DNA of 64,000 bases from positions 2,074,501-2,138,500 of the forward strand of contig JAPXFQ010002824.1 in the NCBI GenBank assembly GCA_028564705.1, read 5' to 3'. The notes under the pieces were generated by a model that worked only from the letters and a program-made list of their open reading frames with translations, ran no database searches and was not told where the DNA came from. The DNA is from Apricaphanius iberus (Eukaryota; Chordata; Actinopteri; Cyprinodontiformes; Aphaniidae). This document shows, in pieces, positions 61,901 to 64,000 of the stretch. Every line of letters begins with the position of its first letter. Positions within the stretch are counted from its first letter, which is position 1. The position numbers were made by a program, and so were the translations under genes.

Positions 61901-63979
61901 CACAGTTAGCCCTGGGGACAAGTTCCCATACGAAAACACATGGTAAACTCAAGATGCACAAACAGAGCTGTTTAAGCAATTTAAGTGAACATATTAGCAA
62001 TCAGGACTACGTTTATTTAAACTAAAATTATTGTTGGTGATAACACTGATAAAGAAATAAGTATGAGACAAATTAAAGTCATTTTTAATGCTTTTAACAA
62101 GACAGGTCCAAACTATCAATAATTTGTGCAAACCTCTTTATATTTCCCCACAGGTCATAAAGCCATATGTAGTTAATGTTTAACAAGCTCTTCGCATGTC
62201 TCTACTAAAACTATTAATATTCTACAACATAGGCGTTTCAATAAAAATTAGAATAGAAGTGCACACGCTATTTATCTCAGTAAATCCGCTCTAAAAGAAA
62301 AACTCCTATATATCAATTTGAAATAAAGTTTAAGCATTTATATCCACTAATTTGGGTGATTATGGCTTACAGATAATGAAAACCTACAAAATAGCTTCCC
62401 ACACAATTCCAATATTAGATAAGACCAAAAAAAATTACTTTTCCGACAGAAACGTTGTGCTATGATTATTTTATTGCCTACACAATCATAGTGAGGACTA
62501 ATGACTTGATAGTTGTCCAGCAGACAATTGCTGACACCTTCCACTAGAAGGTTAAGCAACAAAAGGTGACACGTAAAGAAGCTAACTTTTGACAGTCCTG
62601 TATCAAACACATATTAATGGCAAGCAGAGTGGGAGGAAAAAGTATGGAGAAATGTGTACAAGCAACATAGGTAACTGGAGCCTTGAGAGGTTGTCAAGCA
62701 AAGTCCACTCAAACTTCAGCTGGGGTCAGACCTTTCAACAGCCACCACGCATAGATGTATCCAGGTCAGCTGCCCAATTCTTTCTGCCAGGCCCCTCCTG
62801 GACCAGAAAGGTTAGGAGTGTCTTACTTGAACTACAGAGAAAATTACCATTCTGTTGCTTTTTGATTCTCCTTTACAATTCCTCCTTGTAGATGAAAGTA
62901 AAGTTTGCATTTTACTTAGGTCCTTGGAGACTCTGGAAGAACTGTGGAGACTAAATGTAATCTTTATCGAGTCTAAACTCAAAATAGCTAATAACATTTA
63001 TGAAGGTACGGATTTAATTTTCTGCCAAGACCTGGAACCTGCCTAGACTGCCCAGTTATCAAAAGTACAGTGATGGTATCGCTGTGCTTGATTGGCCAGC
63101 AAACTGGCCTGACCTAAACCTGGACAATCTATGGAGTATTACCAAGAAAAAATGAAAGATGCCAGCGCCAAAAGTGCAGATGAACAGAAGGCTGCCATTA
63201 AAACAACCACGGCCTCATTAACACCCGAGCAGAGACACTAGATGATCTCATCCACTCTATGTTCTACTGATGCAGCAATTAATGCAAAAATATACTTGAT
63301 GAAAACTGCAATGACAAACTGTTGAGGAGCCATTCCTGTATTTGAAGAATGAAAAGAGGTGCAATACACTACATGCTGATTCTAATGAATGCTAATGAGA
63401 GTGTCATCCTTTGGGATTTTTTTTCTCATTAAAGGTAGAGATTAAGTAAAAAGCATAAAGGAAAAGGACTAAAAACCAGTAGACAGGTATTTGTTCTTCC
63501 AATAGGACAATGACTTATGACAAAATGCCAAAAGGCTGAGAAACTCTCAAAACAAATTGAGAAATTACCTAAAGCAGTAGAGAAAACTGAAAATATCTGA
63601 ATGGCTTTTCCTGTTTGCTCATGATATTTTCAATAAAAACATCCAATTTAAGTCAAATAAATAACATATTTAGGGCTTTGAAATACATAATTATAAATTA
63701 CAACTGAATAGTATCAAAACAATTTCAAACAAGTGGGTACATGCAAAAAAAAAGAAGAAAAAAATGAACTGTTTAAATATATTCATTTGGGTGTCGAACC
63801 ACCACTACGGAACAAGATAAATACATCTAGAGGTTGGGATTTGGTGTAAAATTTCAGTTTCACATTTGTCAACTGTGAAGAATCTGATTTTTCATTCAAC
63901 TATTTTGTGCAATATATTCTGCTATCCATACTTACATATCCAAAATTGTGTGCTCCTCTTGGGACTCCAGCTATCAGCT
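10831..63979 (-). CDS. itga8: Integrin alpha-8 subunit, spliced gene, 5' end outside the window
   Basis: This is the whole visible coding span, made of the 22 exons listed separately. Joined, they give 778 residues plus a stop with no frame conflict. The product is a type I membrane receptor subunit that pairs with a beta chain (beta-1 for the family) and binds RGD-containing matrix proteins. Visible order: propeller blade 4 end to blade 7 (residues 1-201), thigh (202-350), genu with the CGDDNIC loop (about 359-365), calf-1 (to about 509), calf-2 with a furin-type site HRHKR/S at 619-624, membrane helix 725-749 and a 29-residue tail. Three DxDxDG-like calcium sites fall at exon junctions. There is no inserted I domain. 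The tail [10 protein letters not shown] separates it from alpha-V and alpha-5, whose tails read GFFKR. The family protein is about 1,060 residues, so about 280 N-terminal residues are missing, simply because the window ends. Alternative: another RGD-type alpha paralogue, which the tail makes unlikely. Confidence 0.95.
10921..12069 (-). other. itga8: itga8 last intron
   Basis: Intron between the membrane-helix exon and the tail exon. No mobile element or internal gene is recognised. Confidence 0.8.
12070..12192 (-). CDS. itga8: itga8 exon, membrane helix
   Basis: A 123-bp, phase 0-0 exon. After [16 protein letters not shown] it encodes the hydrophobic helix [20 protein letters not shown] and LAMWK. 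This is the single membrane span of the receptor. Acceptor TTTCTGCAG, donor GGAAG/GTAAAG. Confidence 0.97.
12277..12378 (-). CDS. itga8: itga8 exon, calf-2 membrane-proximal part
   Basis: A 102-bp, phase 0-0 exon encoding [20 protein letters not shown] and [20 protein letters not shown] directly after HTFLQ matches alpha-8. NST is a sequon. The acceptor, TTCATCTTAAAG, has a poor pyrimidine tract, but exon length and phase support it. Donor ATCA/GTAAGA. Confidence 0.9.
12480..12593 (-). CDS. itga8: itga8 exon, calf-2
   Basis: A 114-bp, phase 0-0 exon encoding [20 protein letters not shown] and [18 protein letters not shown]. CLxIxCxVGxLxxGxSAV and [11 protein letters not shown] are conserved; WAHTF is alpha-8 type. 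Acceptor ACATTCAG, donor ACAG/GTATTA. Confidence 0.95.
12679..12713. repeat. (GT)n microsatellite
   Basis: GT repeats with interruptions, 11 bp on the 3' side of the furin-site exon in gene orientation. On the coding strand it reads (CA)n just inside the intron after the donor. Confidence 0.9.
12724..12840 (-). CDS. itga8: itga8 exon with the heavy/light chain cleavage site
   Basis: A 117-bp, phase 0-0 exon encoding [20 protein letters not shown] and [24 protein letters not shown] fits a furin-type convertase site, at the place where integrin alpha chains without an I domain are cut into disulfide-linked heavy and light chains. The light chain would start near residue 624 of the visible sequence. 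DTPEL and FLRN match alpha-8. Acceptor TGTTTCAG, donor CTTG/GTGAGC. Confidence 0.93.
12841..14351 (-). other. itga8: itga8 intron segment, partly Tc1-like
   Basis: No exon found. The part 13900-14340 has phrases such as TGATCTGACCAAAGCAGAAC (about 14133-14152) that resemble decayed Tc1 elements, but I could not define ends. Confidence 0.4.
14352..14976. mobile_element. 625-bp MITE with near-perfect terminal repeats
   Basis: Left end TAGCTGCGTTTCCATTAC at 14352-14369. The right end, 14959-14976, is its complement with one mismatch (17 of 18). The phrase GTTTCCATTA recurs inside near 14435. No long reading frame. The target duplication is not obvious. Non-autonomous DNA transposons of this look are common in fish introns. 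Confidence 0.7.
15639..15797 (-). CDS. itga8: itga8 exon, calf-2
   Basis: A 159-bp, phase 0-0 exon encoding [20 protein letters not shown] through [18 protein letters not shown]. ELHNxGPS across the junction with the previous exon is a family signature. NTS is a sequon. Acceptor CCTCTCCAG, donor TCCAG/GTACCA. Confidence 0.95.
16841..16946 (-). CDS. itga8: itga8 exon, start of calf-2
   Basis: A 106-bp exon encoding (G)[20 protein letters not shown], then [15 protein letters not shown]. RGVSxP, PxPNWEP and EEDVGPxVxHIYE are conserved. Acceptor CTTTGCAG, donor TGAG/GTACAA. Confidence 0.95.
17685..17700. repeat. (TG)8 microsatellite
   Basis: Perfect dinucleotide run in an itga8 intron. Confidence 0.9.
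17899..17979 (-). CDS. itga8: itga8 exon, calf-1
   Basis: An 81-bp exon encoding (S)[20 protein letters not shown] and then VQLDLR plus two bases of Gly. SNKDNSDSN is close to the alpha-8 form and unlike the alpha-V form. NLT is a sequon. Acceptor CTCCACAG, donor GCGG/GTGAGT. Confidence 0.94.
18120..18400 (+). mobile_element. Tc1/mariner transposase relic
   Basis: ATCTCAAAAACACAC and CTGGAATGGCTCTGACCTCA (18271-18290), then ATCCAATTGGAAATGCTTGG, resemble the transposase region that ends '...SPDLNPIEN LW'. Stops and small indels break it. Only a fragment is present. Confidence 0.5.
18406..18431. repeat. AT-rich palindrome
   Basis: Arms TATTATTAAAC and GTTTAATAATA (11 bp, perfect) with loop TTTA, within an ATT-repeat stretch at 18391-18475. 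Confidence 0.85.
18686..18723. repeat. 15-bp perfect hairpin
   Basis: ATCAATATGATAGTC at 18686-18700 and its exact complement at 18709-18723, with loop CCTGGCCT. It is intronic; function unknown. Confidence 0.9.
19222..19301 (-). CDS. itga8: itga8 exon, calf-1
   Basis: Encodes [20 protein letters not shown] and then FELRIH plus two bases of Ser. GLRFxxxRL and NFELRI match alpha-8 type chains. Acceptor CTCAACAG, donor CACAG/GTGACA. Confidence 0.94.
20370..20480 (-). repeat. LINE 3' tail fragment
   Basis: GGCAAGGCAAGGCAACAATT (20379-20398), then CAATTCAAAGTGCTTCACAG, resembles another common fish LINE tail in minus orientation. Short and ends undefined. Confidence 0.5.
20598..20822. mobile_element. 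hAT MITE with intact 8-bp target duplication
   Basis: The element is 225 bp, from CAGGGGTGTGAAACCCC to GACACATGTG. It is flanked by the exact duplication CCTTAAAG (20590-20597 and 20823-20830). Terminal inverted repeats of about 38 bp share TCCTTGAGGGCTGGTGTCC. The 8-bp duplication and CAGGGGTG end assign it to hAT. It has no coding capacity, so it was moved by a transposase supplied elsewhere. Confidence 0.92.
20831..21290 (+). repeat. Unassigned repeat-like segment with a short ATG frame
   Basis: Follows the hAT insertion directly. It contains a small frame starting at 21077 that reads [16 protein letters not shown] and stops after 24 codons, then GGGCGCATTC with a matching TGCGCCC (21181-21201). 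Base composition is richer in CpG than the intron. The hAT MITE seems to have landed inside or at the edge of it. I suspect an older mobile element but cannot classify it. Confidence 0.35.
21291..21481. repeat. Inverted-repeat cassette with nested hairpin
   Basis: A 22-bp segment at 21291-21312 (TGGGAATTGTGGCTTCAACA plus two bases) is exactly complementary to 21460-21481. In between, 21319-21333 is a second copy of part of the right arm, so 21298-21312 can also pair with it over 15 bp around loop ACAACA. One left arm can therefore pair with either of two right arms. A CTA/CTACT-rich stretch (21349-21374) lies between them. It abuts the 5' side of the L2-like LINE. It could be a very small MITE or part of a LINE 5' UTR. 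Confidence 0.75.
21630..23034 (+). pseudogene. L2-like LINE with the reverse transcriptase deleted
   Basis: An endonuclease part is readable from about 21780 to 22380: [43 protein letters not shown] and NTLDHCYT. A frame change near 22380 leads to [15 protein letters not shown]. At about 22540 the sequence jumps straight to the last part of the ORF ([20 protein letters not shown] ... [13 protein letters not shown], stop before 22793), so the whole RT catalytic core is absent. The 3' UTR ends TTGGCCATTAAAGCTGATTC with a TGATTC repeat (23014-23034). It is inside an itga8 intron, antisense to the gene. The 5' limit is uncertain. Confidence 0.82.
23397..24220. mobile_element. Candidate MITE with short terminal repeats
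   Basis: ATGCTGCATTCC at 23397-23408 and GGAAAGCAGCAT at 24209-24220 are complementary except for one base. Both ends carry CpG-rich, TCGGA/GACTC-rich subterminal sequence, while the middle is AT-rich. No target duplication seen. Moderate evidence only. Confidence 0.4.
24371..27235 (-). other. itga8: itga8 intron, no clear elements
   Basis: Intronic. It includes a run of nine G near 24600. A segment at 25143-25172 (TGGGGGAGCATGCCCCAGAC) resembles a fragment seen in several fish repeats but cannot be bounded. Confidence 0.4.
27236..27328 (-). CDS. itga8: itga8 exon, calf-1
   Basis: A 93-bp, phase 0-0 exon encoding [20 protein letters not shown] and then [11 protein letters not shown]. LxCEYK and VVCDLGNPM are conserved family motifs, and NES is a sequon. 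Acceptor CCTCCAG, donor GGAG/GTGAGT. The first four codons (TCTCTCTCTCAA) look like pyrimidine tract, but CTCCAG just before them is the only acceptor that keeps the phase. Confidence 0.93.
28432..29045 (-). mobile_element. L2-like LINE 3' end
   Basis: Starts AATCAGAATCAGAATGAGCT and continues TTAATGGCCAAGTGCGACAA then CATACAAGGAATTTG. This is the complement of the tail of the LINE at 21630-23034. The remainder is a decayed 3' UTR region with G runs at 28601-28607. It is colinear with itga8. No ORF remains. Confidence 0.7.
29397..29544 (-). CDS. itga8: itga8 exon, calf-1
   Basis: A 148-bp exon encoding (M)[20 protein letters not shown], then [11 protein letters not shown] and [24 protein letters not shown] is one of the strongest integrin alpha signatures. 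Acceptor AATCCAG, donor GGAG/GTAAGG. Confidence 0.96.
29981..30048 (-). CDS. itga8: itga8 exon, genu loop
   Basis: Encodes [20 protein letters not shown] and then AS plus two bases of Met. The CGDDNIC cysteine loop is the genu, the hinge between thigh and calf-1 where the leg bends. Acceptor TTCCCAG, donor GCAT/GTAAGG. Confidence 0.95.
30235..31110 (-). pseudogene. LINE 3' fragment with the end of its ORF
   Basis: The tail is at 30235-30300 (complement of AAGTAAAGCTTTATTCATAT). On the minus strand 30578-30826 reads [20 protein letters not shown], then [20 protein letters not shown] and [11 protein letters not shown]. This is the usual C-terminal end of fish LINE reverse-transcriptase ORFs ('RLDYCN...NRLQ.VQNAAAR...HITP.L..LHWLP'). 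It is broken by stops. It lies in an itga8 intron on the same strand. Confidence 0.72.
32351..32482 (-). CDS. itga8: itga8 exon, end of thigh domain
   Basis: A 132-bp, phase 0-0 exon encoding [20 protein letters not shown] through [22 protein letters not shown] and the N-glycosylation sequon NYS are conserved family features. Acceptor CTTCACAG, donor ACAT/GTGGGT. Confidence 0.95.
32653..32810 (-). CDS. itga8: itga8 exon, thigh domain
   Basis: A 158-bp exon encoding (E)[20 protein letters not shown], then [10 protein letters not shown] and ending in [16 protein letters not shown] followed by KRVLFLD is typical of RGD-type alpha chains. Acceptor CTGTTCAG, donor GAAG/GTGAGC. Two AGs lie two bases apart at the acceptor; the upstream one is chosen because it restores the phase left by the previous exon. 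Confidence 0.94.
33250..33350 (+). repeat. LINE 3' tail fragment
   Basis: AATGTAAAGCACCTTAAATT and TGAAAATGTGCTTTACAAAT then AAAATTGACTTGCTTT form a LINE-type 3' end in plus orientation. Confidence 0.55.
33470..33850 (-). mobile_element. Tc1/mariner transposase relic
   Basis: Plus strand shows GTCCATTCTTCTATGCGAAG, then ATTCTCGACTGAATTTGATC, TGGACTTTGACTGGACC and TTCTAACAAATGAATGAG. In that order these match the complement of a Tc1-like transposase region. It is heavily mutated. Confidence 0.62.
34284..34339 (-). CDS. itga8: itga8 56-bp exon, thigh domain
   Basis: Encodes (C)[18 protein letters not shown] plus one base of Glu. Acceptor CACTGCAG, donor GTAG/GTAAGC. The cysteine pair fits the conserved thigh disulfide region. 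It follows a 10.3-kb intron filled with mobile elements. The call rests on phase agreement with both neighbours and on the VCxxVxG pattern. Confidence 0.9.
34340..36936 (-). other. itga8: Part of a 10.3-kb itga8 intron
   Basis: Nothing recognised apart from low-complexity runs. Short reading frames here show no similarity I can name. Confidence 0.5.
36945..37355. mobile_element. hAT-like non-autonomous element rich in GAATCGATTC
   Basis: Left end TAGGGCTGGGTATCGATTC; right end complement TAGAGCTGTG. Flanks read CGAGTAAC (36937-36944) and GGAGTAAC (37356-37363), an 8-bp duplication with one difference, as expected for hAT. Both subterminal parts carry several GAATCGATTC-type palindromes, which may be transposase sites (inference). 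No ORF. Confidence 0.72.
37364..38658 (-). other. itga8: itga8 intron with an unexplained GC-richer patch
   Basis: The patch at about 37740-38000 is richer in C and G than its flanks and has an open plus-strand stretch (37759-37962). It begins close to a tail-like GGCAATTTATTTATATAGGC (37698-37717). No recognised domain. Confidence 0.4.
38659..40027. mobile_element. Unassigned DNA element with 37-bp perfect terminal inverted repeats
   Basis: The arm at 38659-38695 (starting TATATATGGTCCGTGTAACG) is exactly complementary to 39991-40027. The element is 1,369 bp. Near the right end a 24-bp sequence (ACTGCTCAATTTTCTATTTG plus four bases) is present twice, at 39896-39919 and 39949-39972. The centre-right part (39160-39780) is CpG-richer and has a 73-codon plus frame and a 76-codon minus frame with no domain I know. 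There is a poly-C run near 39447-39460. The flanks do not show a clear duplication beyond TA/TATA, which merges with the repeat ends. Probably non-autonomous. Confidence 0.75.
40028..41507 (-). other. itga8: itga8 intron segment, nothing recognised
   Basis: AT-rich, with a small AT microsatellite at 41033-41046. No element ends found. Confidence 0.5.
41510..42693 (+). pseudogene. LINE endonuclease part, broken
   Basis: The first piece (to a TAA at 41734-41736) reads [22 protein letters not shown] and [11 protein letters not shown]. After a frame change near 41736 the next piece continues [61 protein letters not shown] and STDHYLVVS. These are the APE-type catalytic neighbourhoods (N, D/N and DH motifs) that nick target DNA to prime reverse transcription. 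The piece ends at a TGA at 42691-42693. A run of ten G (42719-42728) then shifts the frame. Confidence 0.85.
42794..44407 (+). pseudogene. LINE reverse transcriptase part, long open frame
   Basis: A 537-codon open frame. Motifs in order: [48 protein letters not shown], motif [13 protein letters not shown], motif [14 protein letters not shown], motif [12 protein letters not shown] (FADD at 43619-43630), SKSETMVL and FRYLGVLF. The C-terminal region has [16 protein letters not shown] and [16 protein letters not shown]. The RT core seems intact, with the catalytic Asp pair present, but it is cut off from the endonuclease by the stop and frame change upstream, so it is listed as part of a broken element. 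The first ATG at 42794 is only the first in frame, not a known start. Confidence 0.9.
44414..44438 (+). repeat. (GATG)n LINE tail
   Basis: Tetranucleotide run directly after GGATAAGCGGAA; it marks the 3' end of the LINE. Confidence 0.9.
44659..44766 (-). CDS. itga8: itga8 exon, start of thigh domain
   Basis: A 108-bp exon encoding (R)[18 protein letters not shown] through NNMVT plus two bases of Cys. It matches the family's 'YRARPVV' transition from propeller to thigh. Acceptor GTGTTCAG, donor ACTTG/GTAAAA. A large antisense LINE ends 221 bp on the 3' (lower-coordinate) side. Confidence 0.93.
44856..44901 (-). CDS. itga8: itga8 46-bp exon, end of propeller
   Basis: A short exon encoding (D)[14 protein letters not shown] plus two bases of Arg. 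Acceptor TGTACAG, donor [20 protein letters not shown] is the invariant strand after the blade 7 calcium loop. Its start and end phases match both neighbours, which supports the call despite the small size. Confidence 0.94.
44902..51024 (-). other. itga8: 6.1-kb itga8 intron without recognised elements
   Basis: I found no clear transposon ends, RNA genes or exons. A (TG)n run lies at 49499-49517. The stretch 46600-47440 has several medium-length frames on both strands but no motif I know. Confidence 0.5.
49499..49517. repeat. (TG)n microsatellite
   Basis: Nine TG units in an itga8 intron. Confidence 0.9.
51025..51222 (-). CDS. itga8: itga8 exon, propeller blades 6-7
   Basis: A 198-bp exon encoding (D)[21 protein letters not shown] through [18 protein letters not shown]. 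The third calcium loop, DLDSNEYPD, is completed by the next exon. Acceptor CCCCTCAG, donor CCTG/GTAAAC. It is isolated between an 8.8-kb intron on its 5' side and a 6.1-kb intron on its 3' side. Confidence 0.96.
51600..53110 (+). mobile_element. Decayed Tc1/mariner-like sequence, possibly interrupted
   Basis: AGATCTAGAGGAGCTGCAGA and CCACAGCTCAGGTAGG (51708-51745) match the type of block at 7979-8003. The right part ends GGGTGTGAATACTTTATG (53088-53105), a typical end phrase of these elements. A more GC-rich insert-like stretch at about 52080-52320 separates the halves and has a 14-bp inverted repeat (52129-52142 and 52207-52220). Boundaries are approximate. Confidence 0.42.
54005..54283 (+). 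mobile_element. 5'-truncated LINE/SINE-type insertion with 12-bp target duplication
   Basis: Flanked by the exact duplication GGTTTAGAAAGA (53993-54004 and 54284-54295). The body contains TGCATGTTCTCCCCGTGCAT, CTCCGGCTTCCTCCCACAGT and ends GGATAAGCGGTTAAGAAGAT then GGATGGAT. The tail resembles that of the LINE at 41508-44438. The well-preserved duplication shows a genuine target-primed insertion. Confidence 0.88.
54305..55115 (-). mobile_element. Decayed Tc1/mariner-like element
   Basis: Plus strand shows GTCCATTCTTCCATGCAGGT, TTGAGGTCTGGAGACTGG, GGCCATTCCAGAACCTTGAA and, near the end, GCCAAATACTTTTTCGCCCC. The order fits the complement of a Tc1 transposase copy with its terminal phrase. No intact frame. 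Confidence 0.6.
55570..56200 (-). mobile_element. Possible Tc1-like relic
   Basis: GGATCATTGTCCTTCTGCTT (about 55841-55860) and AACCCATGTGTGC resemble the complement of a transposase segment. The rest is too diverged to define. Confidence 0.35.
56200..58079 (-). other. itga8: itga8 intron segment, nothing recognised
   Basis: Part of the 8.8-kb intron. No element ends or exons seen. Confidence 0.5.
58080..59160 (-). mobile_element. Decayed Tc1/mariner-like element
   Basis: TTAGAACTAGACTTCGACAA (58170-58189), CATCTGACCAGACCACAATC (58546-58565) and the downstream phrases to about 59160 fit, in order, the complement of a Tc1-like element. Many substitutions. Confidence 0.5.
60019..60224 (-). 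CDS. itga8: itga8 exon, propeller blades 5-6
   Basis: A 206-bp exon encoding 68 full codons. It starts (E)[15 protein letters not shown] and ends [12 protein letters not shown] with one base of the next Asp codon. It contains the GRVYLYLQ strand and [11 protein letters not shown], both diagnostic FG-GAP segments. The second calcium loop, DVNQDGYND, is completed by the next exon. Acceptor CTCCTAG, donor AATG/GTATGC. Confidence 0.96.
60319..60371 (-). CDS. itga8: itga8 exon, propeller blade 5, first half of a calcium site
   Basis: Encodes [17 protein letters not shown] plus two bases of a split Glu codon. The acceptor is TTTTTCAG and the donor GA/GTAAGT. DLNGDE here and MDD in the next exon make the DxNxDxxxD calcium-binding loop of an FG-GAP repeat, so the loop is divided by the intron. 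Confidence 0.95.
60463..60519 (-). CDS. itga8: itga8 exon, propeller
   Basis: A 57-bp exon encoding [19 protein letters not shown], phase 0 at both ends, with acceptor TGTTTTAG and donor CAG/GTAGGA. Three N-glycosylation sequons (NST, NLT, NFT) sit in 19 residues. FTGEQ followed by MASYFGY in the next exon is a hallmark of RGD-type integrin alpha chains. Confidence 0.95.
60520..63049 (-). other. itga8: itga8 intron segment
   Basis: Holds a (GT)8 run at 61797-61812, with a further GT-rich stretch to 61822, and otherwise nothing recognised. Confidence 0.5.
61797..61822. repeat. (GT)n microsatellite
   Basis: GT repeat with one AT interruption. Confidence 0.9.
63050..63300 (+). mobile_element. 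Tc1/mariner transposase relic
   Basis: Plus strand near 63090-63150 reads [20 protein letters not shown], close to the 'DWP..SPDLNPIENLW' signature at the end of Tc1 transposases. Flanking frame is broken. Only the C-terminal part is visible. Confidence 0.62.
63936..63979 (-). CDS. itga8: itga8 exon, propeller blade 4 end
   Basis: This is the most 5' exon seen. It encodes (E)[14 protein letters not shown]. The acceptor is TTTTCCCAG and the donor is TAT/GTAAGT. It begins with the last two bases of a split codon and ends in phase 0. The [10 protein letters not shown] stretch follows the blade 4 calcium loop, whose acidic residues must lie in the preceding exon beyond position 64000. If the gene has the 30 exons usual for this family, this is about exon 9 (inference). 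Confidence 0.93.
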
Positions 63980-64000
63980 CTGGGAAAATAAAAACAGATT

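Overview
The window is vertebrate nuclear DNA, almost certainly from a teleost fish. It is AT-rich and intron-rich. It carries several repeat types that are abundant in fish genomes: L2-like LINEs with a (TGATTC)n tail, a LINE with a (GATG)n tail, hAT MITEs that start CAGGGGTGT, and many decayed Tc1/mariner copies. I could not name the species.

The only host gene I can support is the 3' three-quarters of an integrin alpha subunit on the minus strand, best identified as itga8. I placed 22 coding exons between 63979 (most 5' exon seen) and 10831 (stop codon). All have GT donors and AG acceptors. Their phases join without conflict into one reading frame of 778 residues plus a stop. The visible protein runs from the end of blade 4 of the beta-propeller through the last three calcium sites, thigh, genu, calf-1, a furin-type cleavage site, calf-2, one membrane helix and a short tail that begins [10 protein letters not shown], which is the alpha-8 type tail. 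The signal peptide and first propeller blades lie beyond position 64000. A likely polyadenylation signal near 8993-8998 gives a 3' UTR of about 1.9 kb.

The rest is intron or 3' flank dominated by mobile elements. From low to high coordinates these are: a CpG-rich inverted-repeat element (2408-3139); LINE 3' tails (1019-1095, 4590-5115); an old hAT MITE (5944-6140); Tc1 relics (7810-8610); a 625-bp MITE (14352-14976); a young-looking hAT MITE with a perfect 8-bp duplication (20598-20822); an inverted-repeat cassette (21291-21481) next to an L2-like LINE that has lost its reverse transcriptase (about 21630-23034); another MITE candidate (23397-24220); L2-like and other LINE tails (28432-29045, 30235-31110, 33250-33350); a hAT-like element (36945-37355); an unassigned element with 37-bp perfect terminal inverted repeats (38659-40027); a nearly full-length endonuclease/reverse-transcriptase LINE antisense to itga8 (about 41508-44438); a LINE-tail insertion with a 12-bp duplication (54005-54283); and further Tc1 relics up to 63300.

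I found no operon, CRISPR array, RNA gene or second host gene. The most unusual items are the unassigned 37-bp-TIR element, the inverted-repeat cassette at 21291-21481 and the RT-less LINE. The long coding LINE sits only 221 bp from an itga8 exon. I see no evidence for an entirely new biological system.
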